A DNA stretch of 10,745 nucleotides, taken from Zygnema cylindricum. Its lineage: Eukaryota > Streptophyta > Zygnematophyceae > Zygnematales > Zygnemataceae. The notes beneath the pieces were generated by a model. That model did not search any database and had not been told where the DNA came from. It saw only the letters and a program-made list of their open reading frames with translations. The stretch is taken from contig JBBHKE010001085.1 of NCBI GenBank assembly GCA_037447655.1, forward strand, positions 1 through 10,745, in the 5' to 3' direction. A program made the translations under genes and the position numbers. Below are positions 1 to 6,410 of the stretch, piece after piece (the stretch's first letter is position 1; each line of letters starts with the position of its first letter).

Positions 1-37
1 GGGGGAGAGGGAGAGGGAGAGGGAGAGGGAGAGAGGG
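1..37 (+). repeat. GGGAGA hexanucleotide array with G-quadruplex motif
   Basis: The window opens with runs of three to five G separated by AGA or AGAGA: six G-runs with 3-5 nt loops. This fits the canonical G-quadruplex pattern G3+N1-7 repeated at least four times on the plus strand. The complementary strand is CT-rich, as plant 5' leaders often are, so it may be the start of a transcript running left out of the window. That reading is inference. The array is cut by the window edge. Confidence 0.8.
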
Positions 38-49
38 TAAGCGATGGAT

Positions 50-126
50 AAAAAACCCTAAAAAACCCGAAAAAAATACCCCCAAAAACCCCAAAATAAC
101 CCTAATTCAACCCTAAAAACTCCTAA
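50..126. repeat. Degenerate telobox-like (AACCCTAA) tract
   Basis: The tract is made of A-runs alternating with CCC, CCCC or CCCTA: AAACCCTA, AAACCCGA, TACCCCCA, ACCCCA, TAACCCTAA, CAACCCTAAA. The plant telomere unit is CCCTAAA, and the same word (telobox) is common in promoters and 5' leaders of plant genes for translation and growth. Spacing is irregular and units are imperfect, so this is not a true interstitial telomere array. Lying beside the CT-rich strand of positions 1-37, it may be promoter DNA for a gene to the left. Confidence 0.5.
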
Positions 127-500
127 TTTTTTTTGCTAAAAAAGCGAAAGAAACGATAAAAAAGTCAAAAAAAATACTAACCTCCCAAAGACCACAAAAT
201 TGGGTTCCAATCCACATTTTCATTTTGTTTCATATATTTGAATTCCGGCGGATAATACGAAGCTTCCGACCGACCGTCCATAATCGCCGAATTATTTTTC
301 GTACCCGAATTAAAATTAAAATTGATATTTGGGAAAAACCCACTTTTCCTATTTTGCTCTTCTACCCCTTTATCCCCTTTTTCTTCGTTTTCCAAAACCC
401 CCTTTTCCGAATTTCTGTCCAAAGAAGCCTCCGTACAGAATCTCCTCTCTCTCCGTTTCTTTTCCGTACTTAGAATCCAGCTGGCAGATCCTGTACGGAT
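127..500. other. Non-coding stretch, no gene seen
   Basis: Short open frames occur on both strands, but none shows protein-like composition. The plus strand is CT-rich around 355-470. CCGTAC/GTACGG occurs at 431, 464 and 493, the first members of the left cluster of that hexamer. I see no gene; upstream regulatory DNA is the simplest reading. Confidence 0.5.
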
Positions 501-583
501 GCCACGTGGCAGGACAGGGAGAGAGTTTCTTGAATGGAGACGCCATGTGGTGGATGGTTGAGAGAAAGGAGGGAGAAGGCAAT

Positions 584-666
584 GGGGGGGAGAGAGAGAG
601 GGAGAGGGGGGAGAGAGAGAGAGGGGGAGGGGAGAGAGAGAGGGGAGAGAGAGAGAGGAGTGAGAG
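584..666 (+). repeat. GA/GGGA microsatellite
   Basis: The tract is purine-only apart from single breaks, with (GA)n runs mixed with G4-G7 runs. It is typical plant GA/CT simple sequence. BPC-family proteins bind (GA)n in plants, so a promoter role is possible, but nothing here proves it. Long apparent open frames crossing it (Ser/Leu/Pro or Arg/Glu/Gly runs) are repeat artefacts. Confidence 0.85.
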
Positions 667-748
667 ATAGGGTTTACAAGTGGATGAAGATGAGGGAGTA
701 TAGTTGTGCCACGTGGCGAAACTTGACAGGCAGACATTAGATACACAG

Positions 749-822
749 ACAGAGGGGGGGAGGAGAGCAGGGTGGACGAGGGATGGGGGAGAGGGAGAGA
801 GAGAGAGACTGTGAGAGAGAGT
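749..822 (+). repeat. Second GA/GGGA microsatellite
   Basis: Another interrupted purine tract with a G8 run near 754-761 and (GA)n runs at 790-820. It lies between the G-boxes at 708 and 825. Similar composition and G-box neighbours suggest this tract and 584-666 may be parts of one expanded promoter-type region. Confidence 0.8.
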
Positions 823-1155
823 CACACGTGGGAAGGAGAATATTCAGAGGTAAGGCCGCCACGTGGAAGCTTTTGGATTGCTTTTCATTGTTTAGGGCAA
901 AGTTGGGACAAGACTCCAATTGTACGGATAGCTTTTTCCATAGAAGTATGGTACGGAGCGTACGGACCACGAAGCGTTTCATTTTTTCGTACAGTATTGT
1001 TTGTAGCATAGTTCGCACTGAATATAAAATATGTCAAATATTATACTAAATGCTTTGTACTATTGTACGGATTTAGAACGAAAAAAATGACAGGCATCGC
1101 TTTTCGGAGACCGTACGAAACTCTTTTCAAGCCTCGATCCAGCCCTTGTCCAGTA

Positions 1156-1374
1156 CAACCGTGAATCGTAATTAGTGTTAATAATTTTTTCGCCACTGAA
1201 AACATCTTTTCTCCGTACACACTTGTCCTATTTTCAATTTGAGACCGCCAATCGGAAGCTGATAATTTGTCCTTTCAATTGCAACCGTCAGATCCACAAT
1301 CCGACAAGCGTGTACGGAGAAAAGATGTTTTCAGAGACGAAAAAAACATTAACGCTAATTATGATCCACGGAGG
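1156..1374 (+). mobile_element. MITE-like element, copy 1 (TA-flanked, long TIRs)
   Basis: The first about 74 bases (start CAACCGTGAATCG) and the reverse complement of the last about 71-74 (start CCTCCGTGGATC) match at roughly 62 of 74 positions by eye. They share AAAACATCTTTTCTCCGTAC. TA dinucleotides flank both ends (1154-1155 and 1375-1376), as expected for a 2-bp TA target duplication of the Tc1/Mariner type. At 219 bp it has no coding capacity. The central spacer of about 75 bp recurs in reverse orientation in 5594-5809, proving a family rather than a chance hairpin. The superfamily is not certain: the ends do not match the usual Stowaway terminus. Confidence 0.8.
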
Positions 1375-1376
1375 TA

Positions 1377-1957
1377 AGCAAGTTTTTTGGATCTTAATTT
1401 TTTACTCCTCCTTAAGGGGCGTAACCTATACAAAAAGGTCGAAATGATGGTTTCACTACACTAATTAAATTTATTTTGTGTTCGAGACTCCAAGGTGGCA
1501 AAACTCTTCATGGATCATCAAGAAAGATGTTTTGTATTGTTTTCCACCTTCTACAACGCAAGATCGGGCGATTTATGGTTGTCCATTACTTTTTATGCTG
1601 AAGTTTTTGCCTCATGTTTTGGGTTAAACTATTCTAAATCATTGTTAGATGTGTCTTCTAGGGATTGTGGGTTTACAAACAAAAGTCGATATCATTTCCT
1701 AACGGTCTTTCGGACTTGCGTTGCAATAATCATGGGGAGGTTCGGGCAAAGATGCTAATAGTTTTGCTTAGGTTTATGTATAAACCTTATTTTTGATACT
1801 TTTCACCAAATTAAACGTACCAGCTGGAAATTCCAATTGCACTTGATTGTTTGTGAGCCATCATTCCTGAAAATAGCACCTATCCCACGGACTAAGTCCA
1901 CAACACATAACTTATGAGAGGTATGAAACTTATCAATATTGAAGTTTTGTGGACACT
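1377..1957. other. Non-coding stretch, weak ORF only
   Basis: The longest plus-strand frame, about 82 codons from an ATG near 1510 to 1758, has no recognisable motif. A second frame is also open over 1483-1626. No start context, splice sites or composition shift supports coding. The part from about 1840 reads like promoter DNA leading to the TATA box at 2000. Confidence 0.4.
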
Positions 1958-2010
1958 TGCATGTAATGCAAAAGGAAGCAAACAAACAAAACGTAGGACC
2001 TATAAATAGA
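1958..2010 (+). promoter_or_regulatory. Promoter-like block: RY core plus TATA box
   Basis: TGCATG (RY core, reverse of CATGCA) at 1958-1963 is followed by TGCAAAAG at 1967-1974 and by CCTATAAATAGA at 1999-2010, a textbook plant TATA box. RY elements with nearby TATA boxes are typical of seed-expressed promoters and are bound by B3 factors. Downstream DNA (2030-2060) is A/C-rich like a leader, but the first ATGs are followed at once by stops. The transcript, if any, is non-coding or the gene body has been lost. Confidence 0.4.
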
Positions 2011-2369
2011 GTAGACATTGCCCCCAATAAACAAAATATGTAAACCCAACAACAAGAAATGACATAAGAGTGTTGTTTTTCCTAATATGAGGTTAAAAGG
2101 GGTTTTTTTTTTATTATTAAGTTAAAAAGGAGACAAAAATGAAAGGCGAATTTAGACTCTTGAGGACAATGAGCCTTTAATTTCCCTTCACCTTTTGATT
2201 TTTAAAAAAGAAACGGTACCTTTCCGGCTCATTCGCACCAAAGACAAATAAGCAAAAAGGTAGACTAATAGTTGTAAGAAAATAAAACTAAACTAGAGGA
2301 GGCGGAGGTTTGATGATCTATCAAATCTCAAACTAATTCAGGCAATGTATGTCATTGACAAAGTCAAAT
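2011..2369. other. Non-coding, AT- and purine-rich
   Basis: I see no open frame of note on either strand. There is a T-rich run near 2104-2118 and purine-rich DNA over 2120-2300. This is where the product of the TATA box at 2000 should lie, and nothing protein-like is found. Confidence 0.4.
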
Positions 2370-2455
2370 TGTAACCCTTAAAAGTACACAGCTTTCAATG
2401 GACGCAACTCTCTACTCAAGTCGTCGTTCAATGAAAACTTCTTTTAAGGGTCACA
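2370..2455. repeat. Imperfect hairpin, miRNA-precursor size
   Basis: TGTAACCCTTAAAAG (2370-2384) pairs with CTTTTAAGGGTCACA (2441-2455) with one mismatch. Further in, TTTCAATGGACG (2393-2404) pairs with the CGTTCAATGAAAA segment (2424-2436) with a few mismatches and a small internal loop. The arms are about 36 nt and the loop about 14 nt, giving an 86-nt foldback. Size fits a plant miRNA precursor or a small MITE remnant. No promoter, homology or small-RNA evidence is available here. Confidence 0.4.
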
Positions 2456-2740
2456 GCCTATGCTCTAAAGTCATAATAATCTAAAATTGAGCATTTAATC
2501 ACAGTCTTATGCCCCTTGCACTAAATTAGTATTATTAATTTTAATTTCGCATTAGCACTAAATAAACCTTAACGCTAATAAAGATGGGTGGGGTAGTAAA
2601 GATCAGACTCTTTGTGAATGGCGGTACTAAGCTCAACTTTTGTAACTAAAAATGAAATTGAAAACCAAGAAGAAAAGATAAGAAGAAAAGACAAACAAAA
2701 ACAGTTAGACAGAAAAAAAGAAGGCGTACAATGTCCAATG

Positions 2741-2916
2741 TTCAATGTTGAAATTTCAACAATGTTTTAATTTCAATGTTTAGATTTCAATATTTAATTT
2801 CAATGTTTTGATTTCAATGTTGAAATTTCAATGTTTTGATTTCAATGTATTAATTTCAATGTTTAGATTTCAATATTTTAATTTCAATGTTTTAATTTCA
2901 ATGTTTCAATTTCAAC
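2741..2916 (+). repeat. 14-bp minisatellite (TTTCAATGTTTNNA)
   Basis: Ten copies of TTTCAAT(G/A) begin at 2771, 2785, 2798, 2812, 2826, 2840, 2854, 2868, 2882 and 2896: spacing is 14 except for one of 13. The variable part is TTTNNA, TTGAAA or ATTTAA. The 5' flank holds the perfect palindrome GTTGAAATTTCAAC (2747-2760), which may have seeded the array. The DNA is very AT-rich and could act as an easily unwound or matrix-attachment-like tract, which is inference. Confidence 0.85.
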
Positions 2917-3648
2917 TGGCAATGTGCAATTCCCAAACTTACATTGGTAAATTGAAATTTCCAGTTTCTAAATGCCAATGATGAAATCGTTAACGATTAT
3001 GATGCGACTTTGAGTGGCCAAAAACATCAAAGCAATGCTTTTTCACAAAAAAAGGTACACAATTGGGTTCCTTGTGAAGCTATAAATAGTTTGTAGCTCA
3101 ATAATTCATGTCAGATAATGACATGAAATTCTAGTAAATTTCAATTTGGTGATAAGTTTTTCTTTTCCTTCGCATGTACATACTTCATAAATATATTGAG
3201 AAACTCAAGTTTATTTTTTAATTCATAAAAAATAGGAAAAGGAAAACATTGCTTTTGTAAATTTTGATGGGACGAAGATTCAACAAAAGGAAGCTATATT
3301 GCCAAAAATTCAAAACATGAAAAACCGTTTACCGAATTAAAAAGAAATGGAAATATGGAAATAGAAACCATAAAAAACTAGCATTTACAAGAATTCCTAT
3401 AAACAATTAATTTGTTTTCCTCAAAATGCGAATTTTTATATTATAATATTGAGAAAAAGCAATAAACTTCGCACTTGTAGCCTCCAAGGATCTTTTTGTT
3501 GTTGTTAAACTGGGAAAAAAAAACAAAAAAATCTACGATTCTAAAATTTCTTTCTTTCTAGCACAAAATTAAGTGTTCTCTGCGATTTTTCTGCCTCTAT
3601 TTTACAAGAATCCAAAAAATCAAAAAGTGTAAAAAGAAAAATAGAAAG
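2917..3648. other. AT-rich non-coding stretch with a TATA box and small hairpin
   Basis: CTATAAATAG at 3080-3089 is a good TATA box on the plus strand. About 20 bp further lies a perfect hairpin, TTCATGTCA-GATAA-TGACATGAA (3105-3127). No open frame follows, so a gene cannot be called. The part nearest 3648 would be the 3' flank of the minus-strand gene at 3720-4409; I cannot place its polyadenylation site. Confidence 0.4.
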
Positions 3649-3669
3649 CCCTCCTCCCTCCCTCCCTCC
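3649..3669 (-). other. G-quadruplex motif in putative 3' UTR
   Basis: On the minus strand this reads GGAGGGAGGGAGGGAGGAGGG: four GGG runs with loops of 1, 1 and 4 nt, a strong canonical G-quadruplex motif. It begins about 50 bp past the stop codon of the minus-strand gene, so it would be in the sense strand of its 3' UTR and could form an RNA quadruplex. The mRNA 3' end is not known, so UTR membership is inference. Confidence 0.5.
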
Positions 3670-3719
3670 TTATACACACTTTAAAAACACAAAAAAGAAA
3701 AAACTAAGTTTTTCCCTTT

Positions 3720-4409
3720 TCACAAAAGCATTTTTCTTCTCAAAATTCTCTCATTCCTTTCCTTCCCTCCTTCCCTCTCTCCCAATGCCACATCAGTCAT
3801 TCTAAGAACTGGTGCCACGTCAGCATCTCCCTCTGCCACGTCAGCCTCACTCTCCGCCACGTCGGCATCTCTCCCTGTGACGTCAGCATCTCTTTCCACC
3901 ACGTCGAGATCATTCTCCGCCACGTCGACATCATTATCCGCCACGTCAGCATCTCTCCCTGTGACGTCACTGTTTTCCGAGGATAAGGGGACTTTCGCGG
4001 CGAGTTTGGCGTAATTTCGAAGAATTCGGTTAAGGGCCGAACCGATCGGACCGGAATTCGTTTCAATGTCGTAAAAATTCGGCAACGAATTCGGCGTTGT
4101 CAAAAATTCGTCTTCTTCCCCGTCGTCGGAATCGAGCTTATTAATTTTCGATTCTAAAATCGCTTCTTGCGCCAAAAAACGTTTCACGAATTCGTCTTCG
4201 GACGAACGATTTTCGTCTTTTCCTTCTCTCTCGTTGGTGGAACCGTCGAATTTAGATTCAAATTCGGTCGACATAGAAATTCGGTCAAAATTCGTTGTGG
4301 GTTCGGCGTGAACTGGAACGGAAACTGAAACTGAAACTGAGACATGGAGAAGGGACAAAAGAAGGAGGAAAGGTAAAGATTTGAGCTGAATTAGGAAAAG
4401 GGAAGCCAT
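3720..4409 (-). CDS. Predicted secreted acidic protein with C-terminal heptad repeats
   Basis: A 229-residue single-exon frame, and the only convincing gene in the window. ATGGCTTCC (Met-Ala-Ser) is a typical plant start. Residues 1-35 look like a signal peptide: Lys10, a Leu-rich core at 12-21, a Ser-Val alternation at 23-31, then Val-His-Ala at 33-35 with likely cleavage before Glu36. The mature part is strongly acidic. One N-glycosylation sequon, Asn67-Arg-Ser, is present. Residues 74-140 hold the most ordinary, possibly folded sequence. Residues 148-196 are seven heptads of the form Asp-Val-Ala-Glu-x-Asp-Ala, followed by a basic tail with Arg-Arg-Lys near the C-terminus. There are no Cys residues and no membrane anchor beyond the signal. 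CpG content is visibly higher than in flanking DNA. I do not recognise the family and assign no function. An intron removing the repeat cannot be excluded, so the 3' part is less sure than the 5' part. Confidence 0.65.
   Translation of the reverse strand: MASLFLIQLKSLPFLLLLSLLHVSVSVSVSVPVHAEPTTNFDRISMSTEFESKFDGSTNEREGKDENRSSEDEFVKRFLAQEAILESKINKLDSDDGEEDEFLTTPNSLPNFYDIETNSGPIGSALNRILRNYAKLAAKVPLSSENSDVTGRDADVADNDVDVAENDLDVVERDADVTGRDADVAESEADVAEGDADVAPVLRMTDVALGEREGGKERNERILRRKMLL
3815..3970 (-). repeat. 21-bp tandem repeat with phased ACGT cores
   Basis: Eight ACGT tetramers start at 3817, 3838, 3859, 3880, 3901, 3922, 3943 and 3964, exactly 21 bp apart. On the minus strand each unit begins (T/C)GACGT(G/C)(G/A), giving TGACGTCA-type (two units) or GACGTGGC-type bZIP half-sites. 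The rest of the unit diverges. A ninth, decayed unit with ACAT lies at 3790, 27 bp away. The unit is a multiple of three and keeps the reading frame of the gene, encoding Asp-Val heptads. Twenty-one bp is two helical turns, so all cores face the same side of the DNA. Confidence 0.9.
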
Positions 4410-4417
4410 TGGAGAAT

Positions 4418-4480
4418 TTGTTTTTTTTTTTTTTTTTTTTTTGTTTTTTTTTTTTTTTTTTTTATCTTTTTTTTTCTTTT
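4418..4480 (-). repeat. Poly(T) tract (A-rich leader of the minus-strand gene)
   Basis: Sixty-three bases are almost all T, broken by G, A or C at a few points. On the minus strand it is an A-rich run ending about 9 nt before the start codon, with a CAAATTCTCCAATGGC junction. A-rich leaders can favour ribosome loading in plants. It could also be a retroposed poly(A) remnant or simple-repeat growth. Length is probably polymorphic and sequencing-error-prone. Confidence 0.7.
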
Positions 4481-4506
4481 GAGGTAGAATTGAGAAAAAT
4501 AAAAAA

Positions 4507-4513
4507 TTAAATA
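4507..4513 (-). promoter_or_regulatory. Candidate TATA box for the secreted-protein gene
   Basis: On the minus strand this reads TATTTAA, about 100 bp upstream of the start codon. A transcription start about 30 bp downstream (near 4475-4480) would make the whole leader the A-rich tract. The DNA around it is AT-rich, so chance matches are likely. Confidence 0.35.
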
Positions 4514-4578
4514 GAAGGGAAGAAAGAAAAAAATATTTGCTCAGATTTTTTATTTCTTATTTTCTCATGCGAGCTTTA

Positions 4579-4705
4579 GTAGAGAGGAGAAGGGATAGAG
4601 AGAGAGGGGGAAAGAGAGAGGAGGGATAGAGAGAGAGAGGAGGGATAGAGAGAGAGAGGAGGGATAGAGATAGAGGGAGAGAGAGGAATAGAGGGAGAGA
4701 GAGAA
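4579..4705 (+). repeat. GA minisatellite (GGGATAGAGAGAGAGA units)
   Basis: About 127 bp of purines with single T interruptions give GGGATAGA, which recurs at about 4592, 4623, 4642 and 4661 and later as GGAATAGA. On the minus strand it is a (CT)n tract 170-300 bp upstream of the secreted-protein start codon, a usual place for promoter CT/GA repeats in plants. Open frames through it encode only Ser/Leu/Pro repeats. Confidence 0.85.
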
Positions 4706-4944
4706 GTGTCAAAACAAATGTAATAGGGCCAAAAATTAAAAAAAAGTAACGACCCTTTTCGTCTGATGCGTATAGTACATTGCACCACTACACCGCGAAT
4801 CGTTACTAGTGTCAAAGTTTAAATAGTGTTGAAGAAAATTTACCGTAATTGATGCTAATTAAGAATTTGAATTTTAATAAAAAAAAGGTGTATTATAATT
4901 TCGGTGTTTATGCTAATTTGGAACGGCAAAAATGGAATATTTTC

Positions 4945-4980
4945 TGTACGATTATATACATTAATATATGTATCCGTACA
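4945..4980. repeat. 36-bp near-palindrome centred on ATTAAT
   Basis: The segment runs from TGTACGATT to TATCCGTACA and reads nearly the same on both strands, with about 4 mismatched pairs of 18. Each arm ends in a CGTACA/TGTACG word, so two SBP-type cores sit in mirror positions. It lies inside the 539-bp element. Confidence 0.6.
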
Positions 4981-5023
4981 AAATATTAGAAATCGTACGC
5001 CTTCGTGAAATTTAAACATCCGT

Positions 5024-5056
5024 ACGTGTCAGACTAGTTTACGTGTCAGACTAATC
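5024..5056 (+). repeat. 17-bp tandem duplication plus inverted copy
   Basis: ACGTGTCAGACTA occurs at 5024-5036 and 5041-5053, a 17-bp spacing. TGTCAGAC also appears inverted as GTCTGACA near 5146-5153, beside another GTACGG. Small local duplications within the 539-bp element. Confidence 0.6.
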
Positions 5057-5593
5057 CCTTTTTTTGAGCGCACGTTCCTATGCGTGCGCGTCTGATTTAA
5101 TTCATTTTTTGTAAAATTTTCACTTGAAAAGGTACATTTATGTACGGTCTGACATCGATCGTACACCACACTATTTATATTTTATTGTATTTTCATTCTT
5201 TACGCTATTTTGTACGGAACCTTAATTAATGTCAAGCAAAAATTAAAATCATGTATCCTATTTGAGGAAAAAAAATATAATTTTAAGAACCCAAATTAGA
5301 GTTGTTGACACTAATAACGATTCGCGGTGTACATGACAAAAAGTACACGTAATTTTGTAAGTGTACCTTTTAGTACGGTAAATCTATGATAGATTATGGG
5401 AGCCCATTAGGCGCACTTGGCCATATCCTTTGTGTGCACTGGATTGGATTTTTGTTTTTTTTCAATTCTGTCAAATTCTCTTTTTGTCGTTTTTGATTTG
5501 TCGTTTATGACCAATTTTCTACAAAGTACAAACTGAACACCGCCCATTGCTTTCAGAGTTTCTGAAATTATTTTATTGGTTGGTGGTAAGGTA

Positions 5594-5809
5594 CCACCTT
5601 GAATCGTTACTGTTGTTAATGTTTTTTGTCTCTTTAAACATCTTTTCTCCGTACACGATTGTCGATTTATTTATCTGACGGTTTCGATTGAAAGTTAAGA
5701 TACTCAGCTTCCGATTGGCGGTCTCAAATTGAATATCGGACTAGTGTGTACTGAGAAAATATGTGTTAAGTGACGAAAAAAATCTTTACACTAAGCGCGA
5801 TACAAGGTA
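5594..5809 (-). mobile_element. MITE-like element, copy 2 (inverted relative to copy 1)
   Basis: The left end (CCACCTTGAATCG) and the complement of the right end (CCTTGTATCG) form long imperfect terminal inverted repeats with TA at both borders; the right border is uncertain by 2 bp. Reverse-complemented, its spacer shares CAATTTGAGACCGCCAATCG followed by GAAGCTGA with copy 1, as well as ACCGTCAGAT and the GTGTACGGAGAAAAGATGT inner arm. Copy 2 therefore lies in the opposite orientation. Divergence between the two arms (CTCCGTACAC versus CTCAGTACAC) suggests an old insertion. Confidence 0.75.
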
Positions 5810-5958
5810 TACTATTAGAATTAACTACGGTATATTATATTTTTTATATAGTTATTATTGGAAATTCAGGTACTTTTTGTTATTACCAAATGGGGTAATT
5901 ATGACGGAATTTGCCTTAGAGGCGAGGGTACATCGTCTACATGTAGTTTTTAAGTGCG

Positions 5959-5999
5959 TAGCTTAATTTGGTGATATTGAAAATTAGAGGTTCAAATCC
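5959..5999 (+). other. tRNA-like Pol III promoter boxes (SINE or tRNA relic)
   Basis: TAGCTTAATTTGG (5959-5971) fits the Pol III A-box and GGTTCAAATCC (5989-5999) fits the B-box exactly. A T-run follows at about 6019. The boxes are only 30 nt apart, against about 44 in a functional tRNA, and the would-be acceptor strands do not pair. This is not a working tRNA; a tRNA-derived SINE head or a decayed tRNA is possible. Confidence 0.3.
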
Positions 6000-6033
6000 T
6001 AGTTGTTCAATACGCGCGTTTTTTTCCTTTTTT

Positions 6034-6054
6034 CCAGTTTCTACGTATTGTACG
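6034..6054 (+). repeat. 21-bp direct repeat, left copy
   Basis: The segment from CCAGTTTCTACG to TTGTACG recurs exactly at 6876-6896, 842 bp away. A companion word, TACGCGCGTTT, precedes it here (6011-6021) but directly follows and overlaps the other copy (6893-6903), so the order of the two words is swapped. Confidence 0.75.
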
Positions 6055-6331
6055 TGACTTTTCAAAAAATAGCAAAAAAAAGTCTACTATAAACTGAAAC
6101 TGAAAATTAACGGAAACCCATCGACAAATTACGGTAGCTGTTAAAAAAATTACAGAACTGTACGGTAATTGATGAAAAGATTCGAAGCACGTATCCGTAC
6201 TTGCTGTTCAGTAAACTGCACAAAATGTACACGGATATGTACGGAAATTTATCGTCACATCTACTGACATTTCCAAAAAGAGACGTTGCGGCGTCACACT
6301 ATTTGAGCGCCGTAAGTTCAAAATGTGTACG

Positions 6332-6410
6332 GGCGTCTTCTTCGAATTTTTGAAAAGAAGCAGCCATAAATACCTCAAACAGTTGAAAGAGAAAATTCAA
6401 GGAAGACGCC
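6332..6410. repeat. 79-nt foldback with about 20-bp arms
   Basis: GGCGTCTTC (6332-6340) is perfectly complementary to GAAGACGCC (6402-6410). The pairing continues through GAATTTT/AAAATTC with two or three mismatches, giving arms of about 20 bp and a loop of about 38 nt. It is miRNA-precursor-like in size but without other support. A minus-strand frame of Met-Ala-Ser type starts at the right edge of the hairpin but is short and shows no family signature. Confidence 0.35.

Larger units (their letters stand above)
501..866. promoter_or_regulatory. Cluster of G-boxes (CACGTG)
   Basis: Perfect 10-bp palindromes GCCACGTGGC lie at 501-510 and 708-717. CACGTG is at 825-830 in the context CACACGTGGG, and CCACGTGG is at 859-866. 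A one-base variant, CCATGTGG, is at 543-550. G-boxes are bound by plant bZIP and bHLH factors (GBF, ABF, HY5 and PIF types). Four hexamers in 366 bp is far above chance, and all extend beyond the core with CC/GG flanks. The sites alternate with GA tracts. No adjacent coding start is visible, so the target gene is unknown; it could lie left of the window. Confidence 0.6.
4791..5329. mobile_element. TA-flanked inverted-repeat element, 539 bp, same TIR family
   Basis: The 25-bp ends, starting CACCGCGAATCGTTA at 4791 and its complement ending at 5329, differ at one position. TA flanks both sides (4789-4790 and 5330-5331). The termini match the start of copy 1 (CAACCGTGAATCG) and of copy 2 (CCACCTTGAATCG). 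The interior is AT-rich and carries no transposase-like frame, so it is non-autonomous. It contains four CCGTAC/GTACGG hexamers (4974, 5020, 5142, 5212). It differs from the two shorter copies outside the termini, so it may be a related longer subfamily or an element carrying captured DNA. Confidence 0.7.

Noticed and set aside
50-126. Interstitial telomere
   Set aside because: Units vary in length and sequence; no exact CCCTAAA tandem run exists.
177-825. Overlapping long frames on both strands rich in Ser/Leu/Pro or Arg/Glu/Gly
   Set aside because: They are translations of the GA/CT microsatellites, with no start context or family signal.
1495-1758. 87-codon plus-strand frame
   Set aside because: It needs a GTG start or a later ATG, has no recognised motif, and a second frame is equally open over part of it.
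3797-4066. 89-codon minus-strand frame overlapping the secreted-protein gene
   Set aside because: It is a shadow frame of the 21-bp repeat (Thr-Trp repeats) inside the better-supported gene.
4418-4480. Poly(A) tail of a retroposed gene copy
   Set aside because: The tract lies at the 5' side of the gene on its own strand, not at the 3' end, so the secreted-protein gene is not a tail-bearing retrocopy in this orientation.
4576-4815. 79-codon minus-strand frame
   Set aside because: Mostly Ser/Leu/Pro from the CT repeat; it also crosses the left end of the 539-bp element.
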